DNA of 64,000 nt from Rugalucina vietnamica (taxonomy: Eukaryota; Mollusca; Bivalvia; Lucinida; Lucinidae): positions 29,971,778-30,035,777 of the forward strand of contig OZ024876.1 of NCBI GenBank assembly GCA_964017185.1, given 5' to 3'. A program made the translations under genes and the position numbers. The notes under the pieces were generated by a model. It did not search any database. It saw nothing but the letters and a program-made list of their open reading frames with translations, and was not told where the DNA came from. Positions 1 to 10,196 of the stretch are shown here, one piece after another. The number at the start of each line of letters is the position of its first letter. Position 1 is the stretch's first letter.

Positions 1-103
1 ATAGACTTTGGAAATACCGCCTCTCTCAGTGATTCTGATGTCTGTAAAGCTGCCATGCACATCTGGGCCATACCTCCAATGGCAAAACCCTTCAGACTAA
101 TTG
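1..103 (+). CDS. Second Tudor gene: core exon cut by window edge
   Basis: Frame 1 from the first base reads IDFGNTASLSDSDVCKAAMH and ends PPMAKPFRLI, then one base before the donor GTAAAA. The 34 visible codons line up exactly with the last 34 codons of the 152-nt exon pair at 47 kb: 18/34 identical to variant 6B and 13/34 to 6A, with the same exit phase. The cage Tyr is Phe here. It lies on the opposite strand from the gene at 41-64 kb, so it is a paralogous locus or an inverted duplicate. Confidence 0.85.
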
Positions 104-285
104 GTAAAAACATACTTTACAGGCTCTTGTAATTTAGGCGGCTTCAACACAAAATCTTCTTTTATTGTAAGAAAGGATTTGGCTTTTGCATTCTGAGCAT
201 ACTTGCCATTCAAGTCAATGGAGACTTTATGAAAACTACACATTTGCACCTGCTCTTAAAGGATCTCAGTTTTAATTTTGTTGAT

Positions 286-520
286 GAGCTGTGGCATCAT
301 ACAACCAACATTCTGCATATGCGAAAACAAAGCCCCAGACCAGCTACGCAGTAACCGCAAAGCTGATCAGCGCCTTTGTTTTCCCTACTCAGATAGTACA
401 GTCTCTCTCCTTCCAAAAACTGAAATTTCAAGCTTCTAGCCATCCTCTGTAGGTGTACAGGCCAGTTGTTGTCAGACCTGGTCGGAAACCCAAATTGTTG
501 GTTTTCTCATGACGCGGCTC
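286..520 (+). mobile_element. Family A MITE copy 1; family description
   Basis: Family A: about 235 bp, terminal inverted repeats of 25-30 bp starting GAGCCGC or GAGCCTGTGC and continuing to GAGAAAACC, and an asymmetrically placed perfect or near-perfect hairpin of about 60 nt whose arms read AACAAAGGCGCAGATCAGCT with a loop around GGTAACC. The remainder contains TTTCAAGCTTCTAGC and TGTACAGGCCGGTTTGTGTC. No coding capacity is visible. Target duplications are four bases of the form AWWT. Here 'plus' means hairpin near the left end. This copy has a damaged left terminus. Confidence 0.85.
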
Positions 521-553
521 ATTTACAGAAGTTGCTCTTCAGGTTTGCTAAAT

Positions 554-773
554 GAGCCGCCTTATGGGAAAACCAACAATCTGCATATGCGAAAACAAAG
601 ACGCAGAACCGCGAAGCTGATCAGCGCCTTTGTTTTCGCTACATGGATAGTACACTTCCTCTACTTCCTAAATCCGAAAGTTCAAGCTTCTAGCCTGCTT
701 GTGTGACTGTACAGCCTGATTTGTGCCAGACCTGTTCAGAAACCACATTGTTGGTTTTCCCACGAGGTGGCTC
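554..773 (+). mobile_element. Family A MITE copy 2
   Basis: Flanked by AAAT on both sides; one hairpin arm is shortened. Confidence 0.85.
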
Positions 774-846
774 AAATGTACTTAGTGAAGTATCTTATTT
801 CCTTATCCCAAGTGCTGTTTTCTGTGGCTATTATAAATGCTGATTT

Positions 847-1050
847 GAGCCGCATCATGAGAAAAACAACATTTTGCATATGTGAAAACAATGGTGCAGA
901 TCAGCAGATCAGATTAACAGTTACTGATCACCCCCTTTGTTTTCACTATATGGATAGAACAATTTTTAAATTTCCAGCCTCTAGCCTACAGCTAAGTTTA
1001 TGTCAGACCTGTTCGGAAACTACATTGTAGGTTTTCACATGAAGCAGCTC
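847..1050 (+). mobile_element. Family A MITE copy 3
   Basis: Flanked by ATTT on both sides; the hairpin is eroded. Confidence 0.8.
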
Positions 1051-1075
1051 ATTTGTGACAAACCTAGTCATAAGT

Positions 1076-1303
1076 GAGCCGCATCATGAGAAAACTGGAG
1101 TTTTGCCTGTGCCAAAACAAAGACGCAGATCAGCTTCGCAGTAACTGCAAAGCATATCAGCGCCTTTGTTTTCACTACACGTTTAGTACAATTTCTCTTC
1201 TTCAGAAATTTCAAGCTTCTAGCTTTCTTCTGTGATTGTACAGACTGATTTGTGTCAGACCTGGTTTGAAACCCCGAAGACAGGTTTTCTCACGTTTTGG
1301 CTC
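1076..1303 (+). mobile_element. Family A MITE copy 4
   Basis: Belongs to the subfamily whose far terminus carries AAACCCCGAAGACAGG instead of AACAATTTG. Confidence 0.8.
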
Positions 1304-1347
1304 ATGTAAATCCAGAGCTGATGAGCAATTTCATTTTGGCTACACAT

Positions 1348-1581
1348 GAGCTGCGACGTGAGAAAACAGGTCTACGGGGTTTTTGACCACGTCTTACACA
1401 AACCGATCTGTACAGTCACAGAAGCAGGCTAGAAGCTTGAAATTTCCGATTTAAGAAGAAGAGAAATTGTACTTCCGTTTAGCGAAAACAAAGGCACTGA
1501 TCAGCTTCGCAGTAACTGGGAAGCTGATCTGCGCCTTTGTTTTTGCATAGGCAAAAATCCGGTTTTCTCTCGATGCGGCTC
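1348..1581 (-). mobile_element. Family A MITE copy 5
   Basis: Reverse orientation, flanked by ACAT on both sides; only 44 bp from copy 4. Confidence 0.85.
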
Positions 1582-1756
1582 ACATAGCCTTCGTGTTAGA
1601 AAAAGAATAATCTGGTTTTCTGAACAGGTCTGTCACAAACCAGGCAAGAAATGCCTTTTAACCTGTACCTGTTCAAAGCGATATGTGTCGGACCTGGTTT
1701 AATAGAAACCCTGAAGAATATTTTATTTGCATGATGATGATACCACACAATAAAAT

Positions 1757-1990
1757 GAGCCTGTGCATGAGAAAACCAACAATTTGGGTTCTGACCAGGT
1801 CCGATACAAACCGGGCTGTACAATCACAGAAGATGGGTAGAGGCTGGAAATTTTGGATTTAGAAAAAAGAGGAATTGTACTATCCGTGTAGCGTAAACAA
1901 AGGCGCTGATCAGCTTCGCAGTAACTGCGAAGCTGATCTGCGTCTTTGTTTTCGCCTATGAAGATCGTTGGTTTTCTCATGCAAAGGCTC
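1757..1990 (-). mobile_element. Family A MITE copy 6, abutting a Tudor exon
   Basis: Complete; its right end is 12 nt before the exon at 2,003, so its terminal TTGGTTTTCTCATG forms much of the pyrimidine tract. Confidence 0.85.
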
Positions 1991-2002
1991 ATTACGTTTC
2001 AG

Positions 2003-2085
2003 ATTCTGGAAGAAATACGAGGATGAAGGAACTTTTGAACAAGAAGATCACACTGGAAATTGTTGCACGAGGGACAAAGGATTCG
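2003..2085 (+). CDS. Second Tudor gene: next exon
   Basis: 83 nt between CGTTTCAG and GTGAGT. The exit phase of the first exon (G) plus AT gives Asp; the frame then reads SGRNTRMKELLNKKITLEIV and ARGTKDS, ending in phase 0. It corresponds to the minus-strand exon at 41,474-41,562 but is two codons shorter. Its acceptor region is formed largely by the end of a family A MITE that stops 12 nt before the exon. Later exons of this gene were not recognised. Confidence 0.75.
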
Positions 2086-2191
2086 GTGAGTTTGCCAAGA
2101 GTGGCTGCACCATTAACATACATTAATCTTATACTCTATACAGCTACTTTGTTACCAATAGATAGTAAGAACATACATGTAGTTTAAAAGT

Positions 2192-2395
2192 GAGTCACAT
2201 CATGACAAAAACCAACAATTTGCATATGCGAAAACAATCAGATCAGCTTCGAAGCTGATCTGCGCCTTTGTTTTCGCTACATGGATAGTACTATCCCTCT
2301 TCTACTTAAATCCAAATATCTTCTCTGACTGCACAGACCTGTTTGTGTTGGACCTGTTTGAAAACAACATTGTTTGTTTTCTCACGTTGCGGTAC
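2192..2395 (+). mobile_element. Family A MITE copy 7
   Basis: Old copy; the hairpin loop is deleted so the arms read TCAGCTTCGAAGCTGA. Confidence 0.75.
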
Positions 2396-2405
2396 AAGTG
2401 ATTTT

Positions 2406-3148
2406 TAGCTCGCCTGCACGAAGTGCACAGAGCTATTGTTGTCACCTCGGTCGTCCGCGTCACACGATTTTAGAAATCTATATCTCTTGAACATGTATCA
2501 AGTTGATACTTTGCATATTGGTAGATATTGGTCTGAAGTTTTATGCAGTACCATCATGACCCATCCTGGGTGACCTAGAGGTCAAGGTCACAGACTTAGA
2601 AATTTTATGTTAAAGTTTTTCATTAAAGTTTTTAGAAGTCAATATCTCTTGAACATGTTGATGGATCAAGTTGATACTTTGCATGTTGGTAGATATTGGT
2701 CTGAAGTTTTATGCAGTACCATCGTGGTCTACCCTGGGTGACTTTGAGGTCAAGGTCACGGACTTAGAAATTTTATGTTAAAGTTTTTCATTAAAGATTT
2801 AAGAAGTGTATATCTCTTAAACATGTTGATGGATCAAGTTGATACTTTGCATGTTTGAAGATATTGGTCTGAAGTTTTATGGAGTACCATCATGACCCAC
2901 CCTGGGTGACCGTGAGGTCAAGGTCACAGGTTTAGAAATTTTTTGTTGAAGTTTTTCGTTATAGTTGTTAGAAGTCTATATCTGTTGAACATGTTGATGG
3001 ATCAAGTTGATACTTTGCATGTTTGTAGATATTGGTCTGAAATTTTATGCTTTTACGACCTTGAGGTCAAGGACATGGGTCATAGATTTTGATAAATTTA
3101 GTGGCAAAGCACAAATCAGGCGAGCTACGCTGTCCTGCGACAGCTCTT
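2406..3148 (+). mobile_element. Family H element 1 with internal tandem units
   Basis: Begins TTAGCTCGCCTG and ends CAGGCGAGCTACGCTGTCCT, which are inverted terminal sequences. Inside are four units of about 160-170 bp starting TCTATATCTCTTGAACATG, each with TGAGGTCAAGGTCA. It is non-coding, a TIR element with a satellite-like core. Confidence 0.7.
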
Positions 3149-3149
3149 A

Positions 3150-3989
3150 TTAGCTCACCTGTATGAATGTTCAGGAACAGCTATTAGACTCGCCCCCGTG
3201 TCCGCATCGGCATCCGCTTAGGTGTCAAAATGTTAAAGGTTTTGGTTAAAGGTTTTGTAAGCCTATATCACTTGAACCTGTAGATGGTAGATGTAGTTGA
3301 TACTAGACTTAGATATTGGTCTAGTTTTATTATGCTGTAAAATCATGACTCTCCCAGCGGACTATGAAATATTATGTTTATAAGTTTTTGGTCAAAATTT
3401 CTAGAACTCTATATCTCTTGAACAAGTGGATGGACCTAGTTGATACTTTGCTTCCTGCTAGATATTGGTGTAAAGTTTTATGCTGTACCATCGTGACCCA
3501 CCTGAGTGATATTGAGGTCAAGGACTTTGAAATTTTATGTATAAAAGTTTTTGTTTATAAAGTATTTTTTATCATTCTGTAACTCATAAACTTGCTGTTG
3601 GATCTTGTTGGTATCTTGCCTGTTGTTAGATATTGGTCTAAAGTTTTATGATATTTTGAATTCTAGAACTCGTAAACTTGCATATGGATCTAGTTGATTC
3701 TTGCCTGTTTTATGCTGTACCATCCCAACCCACCTTAGTGACCTTGAGGTCAAGGTCATGGACTTAAAAATTTTATGTTAAAGATTCTTGTTAAAGTATT
3801 TTGAATTCTTGAAGTCATAAACTTGCAGATGGATCTGATTGATATCTTGCTTGTTGTTAGATAATGGTCTGAAGTTTTATGACCCTCCTGAGTGACACTG
3901 AGGTCAAGGTCATGGACTTTGAAAGAAGATTTTTACCATTTTAGTGGCAAAGCACAAGTCTGGCGAGCTACGCTTTCCTGCAACAGCTC
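3150..3989 (+). mobile_element. Family H element 2
   Basis: Starts two bases after element 1 with TTAGCTCACCTG and ends TGGCGAGCTACGCTTTCCTG. Its units are more diverged than those of element 1. The pair may represent adjacent insertions or an unequal duplication. Confidence 0.65.
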
Positions 3990-4183
3990 AGGTCTGACAC
4001 AAACCAACCTGTACAGTCACAGAAGCAGGTTAGAAGCTTGAAATTTGGGTTTTAAGAAGAGGAGAAATTGTACTATCCGTGTAGCGAAAACAAAGGCGCT
4101 GATCAGCTTCACGGTTACCGCAAAGCTGATCTGCATCTTTGTTTTCGCATATGCAGATTGTTGGTTTTCTCATGCGAAGGCTC
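3990..4183 (-). mobile_element. Family A MITE copy 8, 5' truncated by family H
   Basis: Starts at CAGGTCTGACACAAACC; the first terminus is missing where family H ends. The hairpin is mostly kept. Confidence 0.8.
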
Positions 4184-4301
4184 ATATACAAAAGCTTGCT
4201 TCGTTTCTGGTCTGGTTTGGAAACCCTTTAGACAGTTTTCTCATGACAAGTTTCATACTGTTTCAGAATTATGTAGCCAGTGTTGTTTTGGTGCCTGAGG
4301 A

Positions 4302-4500
4302 TGCCATCTGAATTATGGCTTACAGTGTTTTAGTGCCATCAGAATTTTGGCTTACAGTGTTTTAGTGCCATCTGAATTATGGCTTACAGTGTTTATGCGC
4401 CATCTGAGTTATGGCTTACAGTTATGGCTTACAGTTTTTAAGCGCCATCTGAATTATGGCTTACAGTGTTTTAGTCATAGTGCCATCTGAATAATGGCTC
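4302..4500 (+). repeat. Minisatellite, about 32-bp unit
   Basis: Six imperfect units of GCCATCTGAATTATGGCTTA plus CAGTGTTTTAGT. Confidence 0.85.
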
Positions 4501-4620
4501 AATCTGGAATGTGAGTTATGCTGTCAGTATTAAACCAGACTCTGAATATTATTGTCAGACTGTGTTTGTTTGGAGCCATTTAAATTACGGCTTTATCCTA
4601 AACTGGAATTACCACATCAG

Positions 4621-4872
4621 GAAAACTTGCCCATGCAATATACAGAATTTTTTTTGTGTAAAAAAACTAAAATTTCATTAGAAAGTTTTTGATATTCGTC
4701 TTATTTTTGCTCCAGAACATAGATTGTTGGTACTCGTTAGAACCGCCCTGGCGAGGCGGTTCTAACGAGTACCCGGAGCAAAATTAAGAAAAATAGGTAT
4801 ACCCCTGCAAACCCCAGTTTTCCTATGTAAAAGTGGGGTTTAAGTGGGTATTTATTGCACAGACATGTTTTC
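4621..4872 (+). mobile_element. Family B foldback MITE copy 1; family description
   Basis: Termini are GAAAACTTGCCCATGCAATA and its inverse (TTGCACAGACATGTTTTC). The core is a palindrome of two long arms, with ACATAGATTGTGGGTACTCG and TTAGAACCGCCTCGGCGAGG meeting at the centre; a side arm has CCCCAGTTTT...AAAAGTGGGGT. About 250 bp, non-coding. In this copy the central palindrome is nearly perfect. Confidence 0.85.
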
Positions 4873-5144
4873 ATGATTTGACTTCAGAATTATGTTGTTA
4901 GACTTAAGTTTGGATGCTATTTTAAACTCCTGCAGGGGGCAGCTATTTTACATTTCATTTTTCACATGCAGAAAGCATTTTATATCACAGCACGTCTGCA
5001 TGTTTTAACTGTATTTTGTTACTCTTATTGTGTATTGAATTTTATAAGCATGCTTGATGATAAATAATTCGTACTAATATTTTCACAATATGATGCAAAG
5101 CAACTGTGATTATTGGTCATTTGTTGGAGGTTTTAATTTCATTT
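4873..5144. other. No recognised feature
   Basis: AT-rich spacer between family B copy 1 and family A copy 9. Confidence 0.5.
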
Positions 5145-5379
5145 GAGCTGCCTCATGGGAAAACCCAACAATGTGGTTTCCGAAGAGGTCCGACACAAAC
5201 CAGCCTGTACAAGCACAGACAAGAGCTAGAAGCTTGAAATTTCGGATTTAAGTAGAAGAGGAATTGTACTATCCAAGTAGCAAAAACAAAGGCGCTGATC
5301 AGCTTCGCGGTTACCGCGAAGCTGATCTGCGTCTTTGTTTTCGCCTATGCAGATTGTTGGTTTTCCCATGAGGCGGCTC
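5145..5379 (-). mobile_element. Family A MITE copy 9
   Basis: Complete, 235 bp, flanked by ATTT on both sides; hairpin arms intact around CGCGGTTACCGCG. Confidence 0.9.
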
Positions 5380-5407
5380 ATTTGTGCCTATCATTTTAAT
5401 TTCATTT

Positions 5408-5638
5408 GAGCCGCCTCGTGAGAAAACCAACGTGGTTTCCGAACAGGTCCGACACCTACCAGCCTGTACAAGCACAGAAAAGAGCTAGAAGTTTGAAATT
5501 TCGGATTTAAGTAGAAGAGGAATTGTACTATCCGAGTAGCAAAAACAAAGGCGCTGATAAGCTTCGCGGTTACCTCGAAGCTGATCTGCGTCTTTGTTTT
5601 CGCCTTTGCAGATTGTTGGTTTTCCCATGAGGCGGCTC
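5408..5638 (-). mobile_element. Family A MITE copy 10
   Basis: Very similar to copy 9 and followed by the same flank (TTTGTGCCTATCATTT), so the two probably arose by tandem duplication with flank. Confidence 0.9.
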
Positions 5639-5667
5639 ATTTGTGCCTATCATTTCTGAAGACATTT

Positions 5668-5887
5668 GAGCCGCTTCATGACAAAACCAACAATGTGGTT
5701 TTCAAACAGGTCCAACACAAACCGAGCTGTACAGTTACAGAAGATGGCTAGAAGTTTGAAATTTTGGATGTAGAAAGTAGAGGAATTATACTAAATGTGT
5801 AGCAAAAACGTGTAGCAGTTACTGTCAAGCTGATCTGTACCTTTGTTTTCGCTTTTGTAGTTTGTTGGTTTTCTCATGTGGTTTCTC
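5668..5887 (-). mobile_element. Family A MITE copy 11
   Basis: Old copy; the hairpin is collapsed and the right end changed to TTTCTC. Confidence 0.7.
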
Positions 5888-5902
5888 AATTTTGTTGGAG
5901 AT

Positions 5903-6265
5903 TGTCCCCCGCCGAGGCAGAGGCACATAGTTTGCATGTGGTTTGGATATGATACTCAGATTAATTTTTATTACTTTTGTTTGCAATTTGAACGGTCATT
6001 TTTCGGTCATGTTAATGAAAGTGTATGGACAGGGGGTACCTTGTGTGCGCAACTCCTCCTACAGTTTTATTCTGATTCTTTTGAAACTGTACAGATGTCT
6101 TTATAATGCTTTGAAGATACGCATATGGTTTGCATATAATCCTCAGTTTAATTTTTATCAATTTTTCGCAATTTGACCTTAGTGGTTTTTGGGCATTTAC
6201 ACTAAGAAAGTTCATGTGGCATCTCAGATTATATTTGTGTATCTAAACAATCAAGGCGGGGGACA
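5903..6265 (-). mobile_element. Family C element 1; family description
   Basis: Ends TGTCCCCCGCC and GGCGGGGGACA are inverted. The internal unit of about 180-210 bp reads, in the opposite strand, CCACATGCATATCTTCAAAG ... TAGGAGGAGTTGCGCACACA. Short open frames within it are repeat shadows. About one and a half units are present. Confidence 0.7.
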
Positions 6266-6407
6266 TAAATTCTCTGAATTTGCTTGTTTCATTTGTGCCT
6301 ATCATTTCTGAGGACAATTGAGAATTGATTAAATTCAATCATCATAACTGGATTTGCAGAATTAAAAACTGTTTTTGTATATATGAATATAATGTGTTTT
6401 GATATAT

Positions 6408-6609
6408 AAGCCGCCTCGAGGGAAAACCAACAATCTGCATAAACAAAAACAAAGATGCAGATCAGCTTTGTGGTAACCGCGTTCAGTACAGTTCCTCTAC
6501 TACTTAAATCCAAAATTTCCAGTCTCTAGCCATCTTCTGTGACTGTACAGGTCGGTTTGTGTTGGACCTGTTCGGAAACCACATTGTTTGTTTTCCCACG
6601 AGGCGGCTC
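6408..6609 (+). mobile_element. Family A MITE copy 12
   Basis: Flanked by ATAT on both sides; internal deletion removes one hairpin arm. Confidence 0.8.
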
Positions 6610-7567
6610 ATATGTGACGTTCACGGAGATCTTGGGTCTTGTGGAGGTTCGACATCGACATTGACTTCATGAAATTGCATGCGACTTTAATTGGATCTTT
6701 GCGCATTTGTGCACTAGATCCTAAAGGCCGCCTATAAATAAGAAAGGTTGAAAATGTTATCAAGGGCTTAGAAAATTTCGATTCTGCAACATTAATAGCC
6801 TTCATTTGCTTTTAAGGACATAAGAACATGTCACTATAATTAAGTTTAATTAACATTTTTCCAAGGCCAATTAATTTCTTTATCAATCAAAAAAGGTCAG
6901 ATGCAAACCATTTTTCTCATTTATCGGTAGTTCAATTTATTAAAAATTTTGGAAATGTACTGTAAACATAATATAAATTGTAAAAGTGTTTTCAAAAACC
7001 TAAATTTCCGACTTTTGACTCCTCGAGACCCACAGTGCCAGATAACGTCAAATATGATCAGATTTTCATAGAATATAAGAATTTTACTTTTACAGGAGTG
7101 TCCAGGGAATAACCTACAGGGTGACTTCCCTAAATGAACAAACTTCCCCCTATTTCAAGCTGAGGGAGAAGTGAAAATGTATAGATTATATAGAAAAACC
7201 TGAAATTTGGGTCCAAACTTCTCTCAAGAAACTGCAAAACCCAAAGCTTGTATATTTGGTATGCAGCAATGTCATGTGGATCTCTACATAAATCCTGCCA
7301 ATCATGTCTCTGGGGTCAAATATAGCCCCACCTCGGGGGTCATTATAGGACCCTAACCTTATATGATCTTTTCAAGCGAACCAAGATGGTGGATAAATCA
7401 GACGAGCTATTCTGTTGATATAAGTAAGGTTTCCAGGTCACATGACCAAGATGGCCACCATGCCCATATACGATAAAAACCCCAACCACTTTGTGCAGTA
7501 ACTATACTTGCAGGCTGTCAACCAAAATCTATATTCCTAATAAACTCCTACATTTTGGGTCCATATC
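6610..7567. other. Intergenic stretch with one duplicated segment and one promoter-like motif cluster
   Basis: Positions 6,640-6,850 resemble 62,632-62,850 (both contain TCTTGTGGAGGT and a shared run of diverged sequence). Positions 7,433-7,470 carry GGTCACATGACCAAGATGG, the same cassette seen in family D. Nothing coding was recognised. Confidence 0.5.
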
Positions 7568-7578
7568 CTATATTTTTA

Positions 7579-7888
7579 AACCGGCCTCGGTAGCTCAGTA
7601 GGTAGAGTGTCCGCGATGAGATCGGGAGGTACCGGGTTCGATCCCGGGCCGCGACATACCAAAGTCGTTAACAATTGTACTAGTTGCTCCCCGCTTGGCA
7701 CTCGGATTTTCGGGGTAGGGCTAGGACTGGTCGCTCCGGTGTCGGTATAATGTGACTGCAGGTGGTATCAGGTAAAAGTGTCTGGGATCTAGCACTATAA
7801 AAGTGAGCATTGAGCTCCCTGTCACAACCAGACACCGTCGTGGTATGACAGATGATGTTGAAAGCGATGTCAAACCCGAACAAACAAA
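7579..7888 (+). mobile_element. tRNA-headed SINE with 11-bp target duplication
   Basis: The head has a pol III A box (TAGCTCAGTAGG, 7,591-7,602) and B box (GGGTTCGATCC, 7,634-7,644). A non-tRNA body and a CAAACAAAC tail follow. Perfect direct repeats CTATATTTTTA flank it at 7,568-7,578 and 7,889-7,899. It is young by that criterion. Confidence 0.88.
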
Positions 7889-7899
7889 CTATATTTTTA

Positions 7900-8099
7900 T
7901 GCAGGTATTTTCCTGGCTTCATAATATAACGTGAAATGGAGTCTTGGCTTCTTGTACGCATAGCAGTGCAAAAGCATGCTTTCAGAAATGTTCATTGAAG
8001 GAAAACCAGTATAAACATTACAGATTTGTTCAGAGTTCATAAATTATTTTTTCTCGTCTTTGCATGAGAAAGTGATGTTGCACTCATCATATGATATAA
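7900..8099. other. No recognised feature
   Basis: Unique-looking AT-rich sequence after the SINE. Confidence 0.4.
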
Positions 8100-8294
8100 G
8101 AGCTGCGTTATAAGAAAACTGGTATTGTGGTTTCTGTCAAACCGGCCTTCATAGTCATGGAAGCAGGCTAGAAGCTTGAAATTTGGATTTTAAGTAGAGG
8201 GGTACTGAGAACAGGCGTTGAGCAGCTGTGCATAAACTGATCAGTAGCTTTGTTTTCGCATAGCAAACAATCTGGTTTTCTCAGGACGTGGCTC
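8100..8294 (-). mobile_element. Family A MITE copy 13
   Basis: Diverged and shortened; the GCTCAGGACGTGGCTC-type end is preserved. Confidence 0.7.
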
Positions 8295-8534
8295 CAAAAT
8301 ATGATTTTATCTTTGGTAATTAAGTTGTTTTGGATTTTGTTATGTTATATATTTTATAATGATTTACTTTGATAGACAGCCAGGAAGGCTTTTTGTTCTA
8401 GTCACTTTACTTTAATTAAAGAATTTATAAAATATTTCTTACTCTTATTTTTCATCACACCTTGACTGTGGAGCTCGTATCAAATTACATGTAGTTTTTG
8501 GTTGCAAAATGTATATTATTCTCATTAAACAATT
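8295..8534. other. No recognised feature
   Basis: AT-rich spacer. Confidence 0.4.
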
Positions 8535-9990
8535 GAGCGGCATCATGAAAAAAAAACTAGAAAATGTGTTTATGAAACACTATGCCCCCAACTGGTAAGC
8601 CACACAAGTTACCCTCTATCCATCCACTGAAATGCCCGAAAAAATGACTAAGTTCAAATTGTGAAAAAAATGACAAAAAATAATCCAAGGATTATATCCA
8701 GAACACATGCATATCTTCAGACCATGCCCATAATACATGTAAAGTTTTAAATGAATTGGCATAAAACTAGGAGGAGTTGTGCACACAAGGTACCCATTGC
8801 CCATTCACTTTCATTGTCAAAATGCCCGAAAAATGGCTAAGTTCAAATTGCGAAAAAAGTGACAAAAATTAATCTGAGGATTATATCCAAACCACATGCA
8901 TATCTTCAAAAGGTACAAGTAGGCAAAGATCAGGAAAAGGCGCAATCAGCAAAAGATTCCCACTCTAAAAGCCGGAGGTGGGAAAAAACCAAACTAACAA
9001 TCAGGTACCTATACCATGAAAACATTTCGTAAGCCGAATGAGCAGCTATTTTCCCAATAGGTGGCCACTCAGTTACCTTAACTAAAAATATGAAAAAATA
9101 CATAAGGCGCCAACATCACAAAAATATTAAACACCAAGACATAAAACAAAGAACCACCACAGAAGTATCGACTTGGAACGATCAGTAACAAAAAGTTACT
9201 GGCGGGCTTAAATCGATTTTACACGGCCGTAACCTCACCCTCAGCTTCTGCAGTGGTTCATAACATTTAGTTCTTCGGTCCTCGTGGTGAATCTCTGTCT
9301 AGTCAATGAATCATCAAGAACAAACAAAAAAAATCATGATAAACATCCTGATGAATCAAAAACCAGGACTCACAGATTCAGTAAGCTACTCGACGATGGA
9401 GATCCCTGGGCGCCGAATAACTTACTAACTCCGGAGCAAAAGAAAAACATCAGTTGGACCCCGGTGGGCCAAGCAACAGACAAGAAGCTCCGGCCCCAAA
9501 GCATGGTCACAACATCTGTAAAGTTTCAAGAGAATCGGAATAAAACTGTAGGAGTTGCGCACACAAGGTATCCACTATCTATTCACTTTATCAAGAATTA
9601 AAAAGGGAAATAACTCTCACAGAATCGGCCCCTAGCCCCTTGAATTTACCTGAAAGAAAAAATACGTGTCCACTTAATTTTCATATACAAACTACATACC
9701 AAATTTCAAGATCCTAGCTCTAACGGTTCCTGACCGAGTGCTCACGCATCACAGACTGACTGCACGCACGCACTCACTCACTGCACTGCACGGACAGACC
9801 CAAACCAATATGCCCCCTCAACTTCTTCGAAGTTGGGGGCATCAATATGCCCCATTGATGCCCCCTCAACTTCTTCGAAGTTGGGGGCATAAAAAATGTG
9901 GTCTCCGAAGAGGTCTTACACAAACCGAGTTGTACAAGCACAGAATATAGGCACAGCTGATCTGCATCTTTGATTTAGCATATGCAGATT
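8535..9990 (-). mobile_element. Family A MITE copy 14, split by family C element 2
   Basis: The left terminus GAGCGGCATCATGA is at 8,535. The rest of the copy (ATGTGGTCTCCGAAGAGGTC onward) resumes at about 9,896 and runs to the GCATATGCAGATTGTTAG end, where family D begins. The element in between therefore landed inside an older MITE. Confidence 0.65.
8559..9892 (+). mobile_element. Family C element 2, composite
   Basis: Inverted ends ATGCCCCCAACT (8,580) and AGTTGGGGGCAT (9,881). Family C units occupy 8,620-8,910 and 9,500-9,600. The middle (8,912-9,500) is unrelated sequence; part of it, near GGGAAAAAACCAAACTAACA, weakly resembles 23,445-23,600. A 105-codon open frame at 9,284-9,601 resembles no family I know and is not claimed as a gene. 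Near the right end two perfect hairpins CTCAACTTCTTCGAAGTTG lie 40 bp apart. Confidence 0.6.
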
Positions 9991-10044
9991 GTTAGCTCAC
10001 CTGAGCCGAAGGCTCACAGGTGAGCTTATAGTATACCCATGCTC

Positions 10045-10092
10045 CGTCGTCCGTCGTCGTCCGTCGTCGTCCGTCGTCCGTCGTCCGTCGTT
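10045..10092 (+). repeat. (CGTC)n-type microsatellite
   Basis: Mixed CGTC and CGT units just inside the family D terminus. Confidence 0.85.
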
Positions 10093-10196
10093 CACAATTT
10101 CAAAGATCTTCTCCTCTGAAACCACAAGGCCAATCGAAGCCAAACTTCACGTGGAGCATCCTTAGGAAGGGGGAACGAAAGTTTGTATAAATGGTC

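Noticed and set aside
7582..7656. tRNA gene
   Set aside because: A and B boxes are present, but the arms do not close as a tRNA and the sequence continues into a SINE body with tail and target duplication.
9284..9601. 105-codon ORF as a host gene
   Set aside because: It lies within a composite repeat and its C-terminal part is translated family C unit.
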